From: Paenibacillus tepidiphilus
Lineage (GTDB): Bacteria > Bacillota > Bacilli > Paenibacillales > Paenibacillaceae
Assembly: GCF_008635795.1 (NCBI RefSeq)
Contig: NZ_VWRQ01000004.1
Span: 248,001-312,000 of the forward strand
Reading direction: 5' to 3'
DNA: 64,000 nt
In this document: positions 1 to 8,167 of the stretch, piece after piece
How positions within the stretch are numbered: position 1 is the stretch's first letter
Layout of the letters: each line of letters opens with the position of its first letter
Program-made: the position numbers and the translations under genes
Notes under the pieces: model-generated
Told to the model about the DNA's origin: nothing
Database searches by the model: none
Seen by the model: the letters and a program-made list of their open reading frames with translations, nothing else

Positions 1-2
1 CG

Positions 3-545
3 ACGGTAGGGAACATTACTTACGGCGACGGGATTTACGGGCAGGCGGCTATCTTTGATGGAGCTTCGGGCATCCGTCTTGAGGATGGGCTTATTGACAG
101 CCATACGTATTCCGTATCCATGTGGCTGAAGCCGGACAAGCTGCAGGGCTATGTAACAACATTCTTCGGAGCCGCTTCCGGCAACAGCTGGATCAGCTTC
201 GTGCCGCAAAACAACGCTACGGAACAATCACAAACCATTCTCTGGTCCGGCGAAGCATGGTATGACGCTGTAACCGGAATGCGGATTCCGGCAGGAGAAT
301 GGACGCATGTGGCGTTTACGGTGGACAACGGGAATGTGAAGGTCTACATCAATGGTGTGGAGAAATTCTCCGGCAGCAAATTCCCGGATATCTTCACCGG
401 CAAGAATGCGGTGTTCGCGCTCGGTGTCAATTACTGGGACGCACCGTTTACAGGAATGATCGATGAAGTGAAAGTGTATAACGATGTGCGGACGGCGCAG
501 GAAGTGCTTGCAGAGTATGAAGCGGTGCAGCCCGCCGTGGAGTAA
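3..545 (+). CDS. C-terminal part of a LamG/concanavalin-type domain protein (5' end outside window)
   Basis: The open frame enters from the left edge (frame 3) and runs to the TAA at 543-545, so only the last 180 residues are visible. They read as one LamG/jelly-roll carbohydrate-binding domain: an early YGQAAIFDGASGIRL stretch, a central SVSMWLKP strand, a GEWTHVAFTVDNGNVKVYINGV core and a closing FTGMIDEVKVYNDVRTAQEV segment, the typical end of Laminin_G_3 modules. In Paenibacillus such modules usually sit at the C-terminus of secreted glycoside hydrolases (for example arabinanases or xylosidases); the catalytic part would lie outside this window, so the enzyme cannot be named. A terminator follows. 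Confidence 0.8.
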   Translation, partial: TVGNITYGDGIYGQAAIFDGASGIRLEDGLIDSHTYSVSMWLKPDKLQGYVTTFFGAASGNSWISFVPQNNATEQSQTILWSGEAWYDAVTGMRIPAGEWTHVAFTVDNGNVKVYINGVEKFSGSKFPDIFTGKNAVFALGVNYWDAPFTGMIDEVKVYNDVRTAQEVLAEYEAVQPAVE

Positions 546-609
546 ACAGCAGCCGCAGCGTCAATGTTAGGCCAGATCGTTCAATACGAGAATTAGTATG
601 AAAAATAAG

Positions 610-653
610 CAGAGCAGCCTTCCCCGGCTTCCGAGGATCGCTGCTCTGTTTTT
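610..653 (+). terminator. Rho-independent terminator after the LamG gene
   Basis: A stem CAGAGCAGC/GCTGCTCTG is followed by GTTTTT, 65 bases after the stop codon of the LamG-domain gene. Confidence 0.85.
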
Positions 654-740
654 GTGCGTTACGTCAGTGCCTTGCTACTGGTGTGTAGAATGGAGGTCTA
701 TCTAACCCGTACCGTGAGTTGAATCGGGTGAAGTGGGGGC

Positions 741-1058
741 TTATAGCCATTTCATGGCCCACAGCTCCACATGCCCCAGCGCTTCACCCAGCTCCCGGCC
801 TTTATCCGTCAGGGAGTATTCGGTGCGCACAGGACGTTCAGGGATCACCGCGCGGCGGATGAGTCCGCATTCTTCCAATTCCTTCAGCCGCTCGCCCAGC
901 ATCCGTTTGCTGATTTCCGGAATGATGGTGTGCAGCTCGCTGAACCGTTTTGGTTCCTCCAGCAGAACATGGACAATGAGATTAACCCATTTCTTGCCGA
1001 TCAGATGATGCACATGCTCCACTTTGGAAAAGAGGGGCTTAACGTCGTCCATAGTCAT
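741..1058 (-). CDS. HxlR-family winged-helix transcriptional regulator
   Basis: A 105-residue protein with the full HxlR domain: IGKKWVNLIVHVLL helix, RFSELHTIIPEISKRMLGERLKELEECGLI recognition region, and a wing RPVRTEYSLTDKGRELGEAL. It has none of the conserved N-terminal Cys residues of redox-sensing YodB/HypR types, so a thiol switch is not apparent. The gene is divergent from zwf. The region just upstream (1075-1101) has TAGTTA...TAACTA arms that could be its own operator. The target is unknown; HxlR members often control a neighbouring oxidoreductase. Confidence 0.85.
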   Translation of the reverse strand: MTMDDVKPLFSKVEHVHHLIGKKWVNLIVHVLLEEPKRFSELHTIIPEISKRMLGERLKELEECGLIRRAVIPERPVRTEYSLTDKGRELGEALGHVELWAMKWL

Positions 1059-1074
1059 ACATACCCCGCCTTAA

Positions 1075-1101
1075 TAGTTATTATTAATAGTCAACTAACT
1101 A
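1075..1101. promoter_or_regulatory. Possible HxlR operator between the HxlR gene and zwf
   Basis: Arms TAGTTA (1075-1080) and TAACTA (1096-1101) flank an AT-rich spacer just upstream of the HxlR gene start. HxlR dimers bind short AT-rich dyads, so this is a plausible autoregulatory site. It is suggested by position and symmetry only. Confidence 0.35.
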
Positions 1102-1156
1102 TAGCATAGTAAAGACTTCGTGAAAATAATAACTTTTTGTAAATGTCAAAATGATA

Positions 1157-1185
1157 TTGACGGAAAGAATTTACGGTCGTATGAT
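1157..1185 (+). promoter_or_regulatory. Sigma-A promoter of zwf
   Basis: TTGACG (1157-1162), 17-bp spacer, TATGAT (1180-1185), about 70 bases upstream of the zwf start. Confidence 0.7.
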
Positions 1186-1256
1186 GGGTGAAGTAAAAGT
1201 TTGCGAGTAATTTAAAGTAACCATATAAACAAAATATAACTACAGGAGGAATGAAA

Positions 1257-2771
1257 GTGGAATCATCGACCTTTATCCTATTCGGCGCCACCGGAGATTT
1301 GGCCAAACGCAAAATATTCCCTGCGCTATATAATTTGTTCATAGATGGCAAGCTTTCCGGTCCTCTTTCCGTCATTGGTCTGGGCAGAAGAGAATGGAGT
1401 AATGCCACGTTCCAGTCACAGGTGCTGGATTCACTGCGTACTTTCTCCCGGCGCGCGCCGGAGGATTCGCCGGAGCTGCGGCGTTTCTTGCTTGCTTTTG
1501 AATACAGTGTGCTGGATGTCGGCCATCCTGAAGATTATAAGAAGCTGCTGGCGCATGTTATCCGCCGGGAGCAGGAGCTGGGCCTGCCGCAGAACCGGAT
1601 GTTCTACTTGTCCGTCGGCCCGGAGTTCTTCGCACCGATCGCCGCGAATATTCAAGGCAGCGGCCTTGGGGATACGCTAGGCTGGAAGCGGCTCATCATC
1701 GAGAAGCCGTTCGGCCGGGATCTGCAGTCGGCCCGTGAGCTGAACGACAGTCTTGGCGCGGCCTTTCGTGAGGAGGAGATTTTCCGCATCGACCACTTCC
1801 TCGGTAAGCCGATGGTGCAGAATCTGGAGGTGCTGAAAACCTCCAATCCGGTACTGCGGGCGCTGTGGCAGAACCGTTATATCGCTAATGTTCAGATCAC
1901 CGCCGCTGAAACTGTCGGTGTCGAGGAGCGGGCCGGATATTATGATCAGTCCGGGGCGCTGCGCGATATGTTCCAGAATCATATGCTGCAGCTGCTGATG
2001 ATGATGGCGATGCAGCTGCCGCAAGGCAGCACACCCGAGGAGGTGCGCAGGAAGAAACGCCATGTAATAGCCTCCGTGCTGCCGCTGCTCAGGGAGGAGC
2101 TTGCCCGGCATGTAGTGCGCGGACAATATGCTGCCGGCGAGATCAAAGGGAAGCCGGTTCCGGGCTACACCTCTGAGCCGGGCATTCCCGCCGCTTCGCA
2201 GAATGAGACTTATATCGCCGCCCGGCTGTTCATTGATGATCCGCTTTGGGAAGGTGTTCCATTCTATATCCGTACCGGCAAACGGCTGAAAGAGAAGTCT
2301 ACGCGGATCGTGATCGAATTCAAGGAGCCGCTGAACGATGTCCACAATAAGAACAGAACCGTGCTTGAGCCTAATCTGCTGGTCATAAATATCGGGCCGG
2401 AAGAAGGGCTGTCGCTGCAGCTCAATACGAAGGACCCCCGGCGGCATGGCGCACTTGAGCCGGTGAGCATCCGCCACGATTCCGGGAATCCCGGAATGCC
2501 GGAGGCATATGAGAATCTGATTGGTGATGCGCTGCGCGGAGACGCTACCTTTTTCGCCCATTGGGATGAGGTTGAGTTGTCCTGGCAGTGGGTTCAGCCG
2601 ATCATCGACGCCGTTGATGCAGGTGAATTGCCGCTTCATGACTATGCTGCCGGATCGCACGGTCCTGCTGCTGCGGATGCGCTGCTGGGTGAGGCTCACT
2701 GGTGGCTGGATGAAGAACCAGCGCCGCCAGCCGCTGCGAAAGATCCAGAGGCGATCCGCCAGGGAGCTTGA
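1257..2771 (+). CDS. zwf: Glucose-6-phosphate 1-dehydrogenase
   Basis: It oxidises glucose-6-phosphate to 6-phosphogluconolactone with NAD(P)+, the first step of the oxidative pentose phosphate pathway. The N-terminus carries the dinucleotide-binding motif FILFGATGDLAKRK, and the substrate/catalytic signature RIDHFLGKPMVQNL is present. About 504 residues is the usual family length. An ATG at 1251 is only one base from the AGGAGG (1244-1249), so GTG 1257, seven bases from it, is the more likely start. gnd follows about 70 bases downstream, forming a two-gene NADPH-producing unit. The C-terminus ends in a short Ala/Pro-rich tail of no clear role. Confidence 0.95.
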   Translation: MESSTFILFGATGDLAKRKIFPALYNLFIDGKLSGPLSVIGLGRREWSNATFQSQVLDSLRTFSRRAPEDSPELRRFLLAFEYSVLDVGHPEDYKKLLAHVIRREQELGLPQNRMFYLSVGPEFFAPIAANIQGSGLGDTLGWKRLIIEKPFGRDLQSARELNDSLGAAFREEEIFRIDHFLGKPMVQNLEVLKTSNPVLRALWQNRYIANVQITAAETVGVEERAGYYDQSGALRDMFQNHMLQLLMMMAMQLPQGSTPEEVRRKKRHVIASVLPLLREELARHVVRGQYAAGEIKGKPVPGYTSEPGIPAASQNETYIAARLFIDDPLWEGVPFYIRTGKRLKEKSTRIVIEFKEPLNDVHNKNRTVLEPNLLVINIGPEEGLSLQLNTKDPRRHGALEPVSIRHDSGNPGMPEAYENLIGDALRGDATFFAHWDEVELSWQWVQPIIDAVDAGELPLHDYAAGSHGPAAADALLGEAHWWLDEEPAPPAAAKDPEAIRQGA

Positions 2772-2844
2772 TTTATACTTATTAAGGAAGAAACAGTTTG
2801 CATGATACAGATGAGGTTAATATTACAACAGGAGGGATCTGCCA

Positions 2845-3738
2845 ATGAGAGTCGGACTAATCGGGCTGGGCAAAATGGGATATAACCTGAGCCTCAACCT
2901 GCTGGAGCACGGGCATGACGTTGTGGCTTATGATGTAAATAGCGCTGCCGTGGAAGGAATAGCAAATGAAGGAGCGAAAGGCGCATCCTCACTGGAGGAA
3001 CTTGTCGGTAAGCTGGAAGCGCCGCGCGTTGTCTGGATTATGGTGCCGCATCAGTTTGTCGACTCGGTCATCGCTGAGCTGACGCCACTGCTCTCGCGGG
3101 GCGATATTGTGATTGAAGGCGGAAATTCGCACTACAAGGAATCGGTCCGCCGCCATGGTGAGCTGGAGCAGCACGGAATCTACTTCCTCGATGCCGGAAC
3201 GTCCGGCGGGATGGAAGGGGCACGTCACGGGGCCTGCTACATGATCGGCGGGGATGAGGAGGCCTGGACCATCGCCGAACCGCTGTTCCGCGATACGGCT
3301 GTTGCGAACGGGTACCTGTATGCCGGTAAATCGGGCAGCGGCCATTTTCTGAAGATGGTGCATAACGGCATTGAATACGGGATGATGGCAGCGATCGGGG
3401 AAGGCTTCGAGGTTCTGGATAAAAGCGGCTATGATTTCGACTTCGAGCAGGTGGCCCGGGTCTGGAACAATGGTTCCGTGATTCGCTCCTGGCTGATGGA
3501 GCTGACGGAGCGCGCTTTTGCCAAGGATGCGAAGCTGGATGAAATCCGCGGGGTGATGCACTCTTCAGGAGAAGGGCGCTGGACGCTGGAGACGGCATTC
3601 GATCTGCAGGCAGCCACACCTGTAATCGCGATGTCGCTGCTTATGCGCTACCGTTCGCTGGAGGATGACACCTTTACGGGCAAAGTCGTCGCCGCGCTGC
3701 GCAATGAATTCGGCGGTCACGCCGTAGAGAAGAGCTGA
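2845..3738 (+). CDS. gnd: 6-phosphogluconate dehydrogenase, decarboxylating (short GndA/YqeC-type)
   Basis: It converts 6-phosphogluconate to ribulose-5-phosphate plus CO2. The N-terminal Rossmann motif is GLIGLGKMG; the substrate loop GTSGGMEGARHGACYMIGG and catalytic HNGIEYGMM (Lys-Met-Val-His-Asn region) are present. At 297 residues it is the short form, as in B. subtilis YqeC, often NAD-preferring, rather than the 470-residue GntZ/Gnd form. A strong AGGAGG precedes the ATG. It lies directly downstream of zwf and they are probably co-transcribed, giving steps 1 and 3 of the oxidative branch. Confidence 0.93.
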   Translation: MRVGLIGLGKMGYNLSLNLLEHGHDVVAYDVNSAAVEGIANEGAKGASSLEELVGKLEAPRVVWIMVPHQFVDSVIAELTPLLSRGDIVIEGGNSHYKESVRRHGELEQHGIYFLDAGTSGGMEGARHGACYMIGGDEEAWTIAEPLFRDTAVANGYLYAGKSGSGHFLKMVHNGIEYGMMAAIGEGFEVLDKSGYDFDFEQVARVWNNGSVIRSWLMELTERAFAKDAKLDEIRGVMHSSGEGRWTLETAFDLQAATPVIAMSLLMRYRSLEDDTFTGKVVAALRNEFGGHAVEKS

Positions 3739-3762
3739 CTAGTAGTAGCCAGGCAGCCGTCA

Positions 3763-3951
3763 GGTATAGCTGCATTTTGTACATCTATATGCGCTTGAGA
3801 AAGCCAATTCTACGGAATAGCTGCACTTCGTACATTTATTAAGCGGTGATTCTATCGTTAACAGGAGTTTCCGGATAAATAATTGTAGCAAGTACAGCTA
3901 TACCGGCGATGCAGCTGTTTCTCAGCGAAATAGCTGTATGGAATGCAATTA
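3763..3951. repeat. Intergenic cluster of four related ~26-bp units (ATAGCTGYA...TACAWYTAT type)
   Basis: Units at about 3763-3789 and 3815-3841 run forward with core ATAGCTGCA, then a GTACAT segment. A third at 3881-3904 is inverted (reads ATAGCTGTACTTGCTACAATT on the other strand, split by one base from the next), and a fourth at 3926-3951 is forward. They fill the gap between gnd and the shared terminator. No ORF, promoter or other gene is seen here. Confidence 0.6.
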
Positions 3952-3979
3952 CGGCGACGGAAATTGTTGATTTGAAATG

Positions 3980-4030
3980 AAAAGGTATCCCATAACGGCC
4001 GGTTTCGGACGGAATGCGGATACCTTTTTT
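3980..4030. terminator. Bidirectional terminator between gnd and the DeoR-family gene
   Basis: AAAAGGTATCC (3980-3990) pairs with GGATACCTTTTTT (4018-4030). The A-run and T-run at either end let it serve both convergent transcripts. Confidence 0.85.
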
Positions 4031-4033
4031 GTG

Positions 4034-4792
4034 CTAGTAAATGACTTCAATATTCTCTTCAGCCAGCCGCTTCAGCCAGATATCCGCAGGCTTGCGGTCT
4101 GTAATCAGGAGGTCGACCCCGCTGAGCGGAATCAGATTGGTAAAAGCGGTCTTGCCGAATTTGGTATGGTCCGCGAGCAGCATGACCTTCTCGGCCTGGC
4201 GCAGCATATGCTTCTTGACCTCGCATTCCGGTTCGTTGGAATCGGTGATGCCGCTTGCCAGATCAACGCCTTTGCAGCTGATCACCGCCGTGTCCACGTT
4301 ATAGCGCCGGATGGTATCGTGGGCAACGGGCCCGACCAGTGACAGCGAACGGTGGCGCAGGGCTCCGCCTGTGGAGACGATATCCATAGACGAGTTTGCA
4401 AACTCATGCAGAATATGAATGGAATTCGTAATCACGGTCAGATTGCTTTTGTTACCCAGCAGCTTGAGAAATTCCAGAGCGGTCGAGCTGGGGTCAACCA
4501 TCAGTGTATCGCCGTCGGCAATGAGATCCAGCGCCTTCAGGGCGATGTTCCGTTTAATGTCGGTATTCAGCGCACCCCGTGTAACAAAAGGCAAATCCTC
4601 ATTGGTATGCCTGTTGAGCATCGCGCCCCCGTAAGTACGGCTGAGAATGCCGTCCTTCTCCAATTTCTCCAGATCGCGGCGGATCGTCTCCTCGGTCACC
4701 TCGAACATCCGGCTGAGATCGCTAACGAGTACCCGCTTGTCCTGATGGACGAGATCGATTATTTTTTTGCGTCGTTCGCCTGCCAGCATCAT
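4034..4792 (-). CDS. DeoR-family transcriptional repressor, probable rhamnose regulator
   Basis: It has an N-terminal DeoR helix-turn-helix (AGERRKKIIDLVHQDKRV, then RMFEVTEETIRRDLEKLEKDGIL with the family's R-R-D-L signature) and a C-terminal sugar-phosphate sensor domain (DPSSTALEFLKLL, TGGALRHRSLSLVG, ADHTKFGKTAF). Start codons ATG 4792 or ATG 4789 sit 5-8 bases after GGAAGG; a GTG at 4798 overlaps that site. It is divergent from the rhamnose genes, like B. subtilis RhaR (YulB), so rhamnulose-1-phosphate is a likely inducer by analogy. The 9-bp dyad at 4909-4941 is a candidate operator. Confidence 0.85.
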   Translation of the reverse strand: MMLAGERRKKIIDLVHQDKRVLVSDLSRMFEVTEETIRRDLEKLEKDGILSRTYGGAMLNRHTNEDLPFVTRGALNTDIKRNIALKALDLIADGDTLMVDPSSTALEFLKLLGNKSNLTVITNSIHILHEFANSSMDIVSTGGALRHRSLSLVGPVAHDTIRRYNVDTAVISCKGVDLASGITDSNEPECEVKKHMLRQAEKVMLLADHTKFGKTAFTNLIPLSGVDLLITDRKPADIWLKRLAEENIEVIY

Positions 4793-4908
4793 GATCACCT
4801 TCCATTTGACATCTGGATTAAATATAGTCCATTAATATCTGCGTTTGCAATAAATAAAAGATAATAACCTGTTATTTCAGCAGTTTTTTCTGTGAAACAA
4901 ACATTATA

Positions 4909-4941
4909 CAAATAAAAACAACATAATTAATATTTTATTTG
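4909..4941. promoter_or_regulatory. Dyad operator upstream of the rhamnose promoter
   Basis: Perfect 9-bp arms CAAATAAAA (4909-4917) and TTTTATTTG (4933-4941) end one base before the -35 hexamer. The position suits repression of both divergent transcripts by the adjacent DeoR-type protein. Confidence 0.55.
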
Positions 4942-4970
4942 TTGACAACAAAGATTGGTGAGGTTACGAT
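4942..4970 (+). promoter_or_regulatory. Sigma-A promoter of the rhamnose operon
   Basis: TTGACA (4942-4947), 17-bp spacer, TACGAT (4965-4970). The leader to the first gene is about 180 bases long. Confidence 0.65.
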
Positions 4971-4982
4971 GAGGATGTTCCT

Positions 4983-4997
4983 TTGAAAGCGTATGCC
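4983..4997 (+). promoter_or_regulatory. Candidate cre (CcpA) site in the rhamnose leader
   Basis: TTGAAAGCGTATGCC matches the cre consensus WTGNAANCGNWNNCW at 14 of 15 positions (only the last W differs). It lies just downstream of the inferred transcription start, the position used for roadblock repression by CcpA. Confidence 0.55.
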
Positions 4998-5154
4998 CGG
5001 ATATTTAGCGCCTCTGACTGGTTAACCTGCGGTAGTCCGCCTGACCAGCCGATAACGGCGCCGCAGCGAGACTTGCACGACTTTGCAGAGGATACAGGAG
5101 CCGGTGTTCAGCCGTGTTCCGCTACCAATATTGCCGGGAGGCTGGTTTGAAGTT

Positions 5155-6306
5155 ATGAGTACTCATGTGTTTTATGTTCCGCCTATCAACATTATGGGCA
5201 AAGGCTGTCTGTCTGATATCGCTCCGTACATTAAAGAGCTGAAGCTTAGCAAAGCGCTGGTGGTTACCGACAAGTTCCTGATGAAGAGCGGCATCGCCGG
5301 CAAAGTGCTGGCTGTACTGGATGAGGCGGGGATCGAATATGCAGTATATGATGAAGTTAAGCCGAACCCGACTTGTAAAAATGTCCACGACGGCGTAGAT
5401 TTCCTGAAAGCGAACGGCTGCGACCATCTGATCTCCATCGGCGGCGGCTCGCCGCAGGATACAGCCAAGGGCATTGGCATTATCGCCACCAACGGCGGCC
5501 ATATCAAGGAATACGAAGGCGTGCATAAGTCGCAGCATAAATCGCTGCCGATCGTTGCCGTGAATACAACCGCCGGTACTTCCGCCGAAGTCACAATTAA
5601 CTATGTAATTACCGATGAAGAACGCAAGGTGAAGATGGTTATGGTCGACAAGAACAGCCTGGCAGCGATTTCGGTGAATGATCCGGAACTGATGCTCGGC
5701 AAGCCGGCCGATCTGACGGCAGCAACCGGTATGGATGCCCTGACTCACGCCATTGAGGCCCTGGTTACTCCGGGCGCTTATCCGGTTACGGATGCTACGG
5801 CTCTGGCTGCGGTAGAACTGATCTTCAACAATCTGGCCCGCACTGTAAAGAACGGACAGGATATTGAAGCCCGTGAGCAAATGGTATATGCCATCTTCCT
5901 CGGCGGCCTGGCCTTCAACAATGCCGGTCTCGGTTATGTCCACGCAATGGCGCATCAGCTTGGCGGTGTCTACGATCTGCCGCATGGTGTATGTAATGCG
6001 ATGCTGCTCCCTTACGTGGAAGAAGAGAACGCCAAGGTGGTTCCGCACCGCTTCCGCAATATTGCCAAAGCCATTGGCCTGCAGATCGAAGGCAAGAGCG
6101 ACAAGGAATGTGCGGACTTCGTGATTGAATCGATCAAGGCCTTGTCGAAGGAAGTCGGCATCCCGTCCAAATTGTCCGAGCTGGGCGTGAACGAGGTTGA
6201 CCTGGATCTGCTGGCCGAGAACTCGATGAAAGACGCTTGCGCACCGGGCAATCCGTTCATTCCGACCAAGGAAGAAGTTATCGCCCTTTTCCGTAAAATT
6301 CTTTAA
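5155..6306 (+). CDS. Iron-containing alcohol dehydrogenase, probable lactaldehyde reductase
   Basis: A group III Fe-dependent alcohol dehydrogenase of 383 residues. It shows the NAD-binding ISIGGGSPQDTAKGIG motif, the TTAGTSAEVT segment, and metal ligands in DALTHAIEA and the GYVHAMAHQLGGVYDLPHG signature. ATG 5155 is chosen because the homologous part begins with THVFYVPP; an upstream in-frame ATG at 5083 lacks a ribosome binding site. In this operon the natural substrate is L-lactaldehyde from RhaD, reduced to 1,2-propanediol as FucO does; other small aldehydes cannot be excluded. A GGGAGG lies 13 bases upstream, longer than ideal. Confidence 0.88.
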   Translation: MSTHVFYVPPINIMGKGCLSDIAPYIKELKLSKALVVTDKFLMKSGIAGKVLAVLDEAGIEYAVYDEVKPNPTCKNVHDGVDFLKANGCDHLISIGGGSPQDTAKGIGIIATNGGHIKEYEGVHKSQHKSLPIVAVNTTAGTSAEVTINYVITDEERKVKMVMVDKNSLAAISVNDPELMLGKPADLTAATGMDALTHAIEALVTPGAYPVTDATALAAVELIFNNLARTVKNGQDIEAREQMVYAIFLGGLAFNNAGLGYVHAMAHQLGGVYDLPHGVCNAMLLPYVEEENAKVVPHRFRNIAKAIGLQIEGKSDKECADFVIESIKALSKEVGIPSKLSELGVNEVDLDLLAENSMKDACAPGNPFIPTKEEVIALFRKIL

Positions 6307-6334
6307 TCATAATATGCTATAAAGGAGATTCCCC

Positions 6335-7795
6335 ATGAGCAATCATATCGCCGTTGATATCGGCGCCTCCAGCGGGCGGCTTGTTCTCGGAACCATCAAG
6401 GACGGGACTCTCCGGCTGGATGAGCTTCACCGGTTCAGCAATGGCTTCACCGAGCGGGACGGGTCCTGCTTCTGGGATATCGATCATCTGTTTGAGCAGA
6501 TTATCATCGGTCTGCAGAAAGCCAAGGCCCAAGGCATTACCCGCTGTACGCTGGGCATCGACACCTGGGCCGTGGACTATGTGCTCCTTGACGAGTCAGG
6601 CGGGCGTCTCCAGGAAGTCTATGCCTACCGCGATAGCCGGACGAACGGCGTCATGGAGAAGGTAGCCGCCGTGATTTCGCCGGAGAAGGTCTATGCCAAG
6701 ACCGGTATTCAGCAATTGAATTTCAATACGCTGTACCAGCTGTACGCCCATGACTCTGCGGAGCTCGCCCGGGCAGACAAGATAGTTATGGTACCCGACT
6801 ATCTGTATTACCGGCTGAGCGGCCGCCTGATCAATGAGGCTACCAATGCTTCGACCATGCAAATGCTCAATCTGCAGACCCGGGAATTCGATGAAGAGCT
6901 GCTGGCGCTGCTGGGACTGCGCAGAGAGCAGTTTGCGGCCCTCACCGAACCGGGTGAGGTGCTGGGGATGATCTCTGCGGATCTTGAGCAGCAGCATGAT
7001 CTTCCGGAATGCGAGCTGGTCGTTGCCGCAACGCATGATACCGCTTCCGCTGTGCTTGGCGTGCCGCTGCAAGAAGGGCGCAGCGCCGCCTACATCAGCA
7101 GCGGGACATGGTCGCTGCTTGGTGCGGAGCTTAACACGCCGCTTAACAATGAGCAGGCCATGGCCGCCAATTATACGAATGAATGGGGAGCGTTCGGCAC
7201 TTACCGCTTCCTGAAGAACATCATGGGACTGTGGCTGATCCAGGAGGTCCGCCGGCTGGACGGCGGACGCCACAGCTTCGCCGAGCTGGCGGAGCTGGCC
7301 GCTGGCGCCGAGAGCTTCCGCAGCCTGATTCCATGCGATCACCCGCGGTTCCTGAATCCCGCCAATATGATCGACGAGATCCGCTCCGCCTGTGCGGAGA
7401 GCGGCCAGCCGGTGCCACAGGCGCCGGGCGAGCTGGCCCGCTGTATCTTCGACAGCCTGGCGTTGTCCTACCGCAGCTATCTGGAAGAGCTGGAGGCACT
7501 TACCGGCACGGGATTCGACGTGCTGCAGATCGTCGGCGGCGGTGCGAACAATGCGCTGCTGAACCAGCTGACCGCGGATATGATCGGCCGCGAAGTCCTG
7601 GCCGGACCGACCGAGGCGACGGCCATCGGCAATCTCGCCGTGCAGCTCATTCAGGCCGGCGAAGTGGCCGACATCCGGGAAGCGCGGGCGCTGATCGGCA
7701 GCTCCTTCGCGATTACCTCGTATCAGCCGCGTCCTGTACCGCAGCTGCAGGAAGTGCTGCAGCGCTGGGATGAGCTGAATGCTGCACTTGGTTAG
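6335..7795 (+). CDS. rhaB: Rhamnulokinase
   Basis: It phosphorylates L-rhamnulose to rhamnulose-1-phosphate in the cytoplasm. It is a FGGY-family kinase of 486 residues, with the N-terminal AVDIGASSGRLVLG nucleotide/phosphate loop, the DTWAVDYVLLDESG catalytic-Asp segment, the THDTASAV motif and the C-terminal ATPase motif VLQIVGGGANNALLNQLTADM. AAAGGAG precedes the ATG by 9 bases. It follows the dehydrogenase by under 30 bases, so the two are co-transcribed. A 370-bp gap with a repeat element separates it from rhaA. Confidence 0.95.
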   Translation: MSNHIAVDIGASSGRLVLGTIKDGTLRLDELHRFSNGFTERDGSCFWDIDHLFEQIIIGLQKAKAQGITRCTLGIDTWAVDYVLLDESGGRLQEVYAYRDSRTNGVMEKVAAVISPEKVYAKTGIQQLNFNTLYQLYAHDSAELARADKIVMVPDYLYYRLSGRLINEATNASTMQMLNLQTREFDEELLALLGLRREQFAALTEPGEVLGMISADLEQQHDLPECELVVAATHDTASAVLGVPLQEGRSAAYISSGTWSLLGAELNTPLNNEQAMAANYTNEWGAFGTYRFLKNIMGLWLIQEVRRLDGGRHSFAELAELAAGAESFRSLIPCDHPRFLNPANMIDEIRSACAESGQPVPQAPGELARCIFDSLALSYRSYLEELEALTGTGFDVLQIVGGGANNALLNQLTADMIGREVLAGPTEATAIGNLAVQLIQAGEVADIREARALIGSSFAITSYQPRPVPQLQEVLQRWDELNAALG

Positions 7796-7891
7796 GTAAT
7801 ACAGGGCAGGCAGCAGCCGGAATTCTGTACGTTCGGCGTAGTCACGGCCAAGTCACGGCCAAGACTCATGCTGTAGCCAAACGTTTTATGT

Positions 7892-8079
7892 GATAGTTGG
7901 ATTTTCGCACACTAATTTTGTCTTTTTTACAGATTTCAACAATCTAATTCGATTTCCGCCACTTAATATGGACGTTAATGGTGTAAGTATTAATTTTCGT
8001 CCATATTAAGTGGCGGTTATCCAACTAGATGGGAGATTATCGCTTTACAGGTGAAAATAAGTGGCGAATTTCCAACTAT
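7892..8079. repeat. Inverted-repeat element, copy 1 (between rhaB and rhaA)
   Basis: Four ~27-30-bp units. Units 1 and 2 (from 7894 and 7942) run forward and units 3 and 4 (ending 8028 and 8079) run backward. Units 2 and 3 form a perfect 18-bp stem (CGCCACTTAATATGGACG with its complement), and units 1 and 4 share TAGTTGG...TTCGC...CACT...ATTTT. A related copy is at 43179-43367. There is no ORF. It interrupts the rhamnose operon and could form a large cruciform or RNA hairpin in the transcript. Confidence 0.8.
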
Positions 8080-8167
8080 GTATAGCTGGTTTTATGTTTT
8101 CGAGCAAGTTTTGCACGAAGTAACTCAATGGAGCGGATGCTCACAAAACTTTTAGGAGGTCAGCATC

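Noticed and set aside
1677..2699. A 340-codon open frame on the minus strand through zwf
   Set aside because: It lies entirely within a well-matched enzyme gene, has no ribosome binding site, and its product has no recognisable domain; it follows from GC-biased third positions. The same holds for the other long frames opposite or inside rhaA, porAB, nifD-like, bmrD-like and amylase genes.
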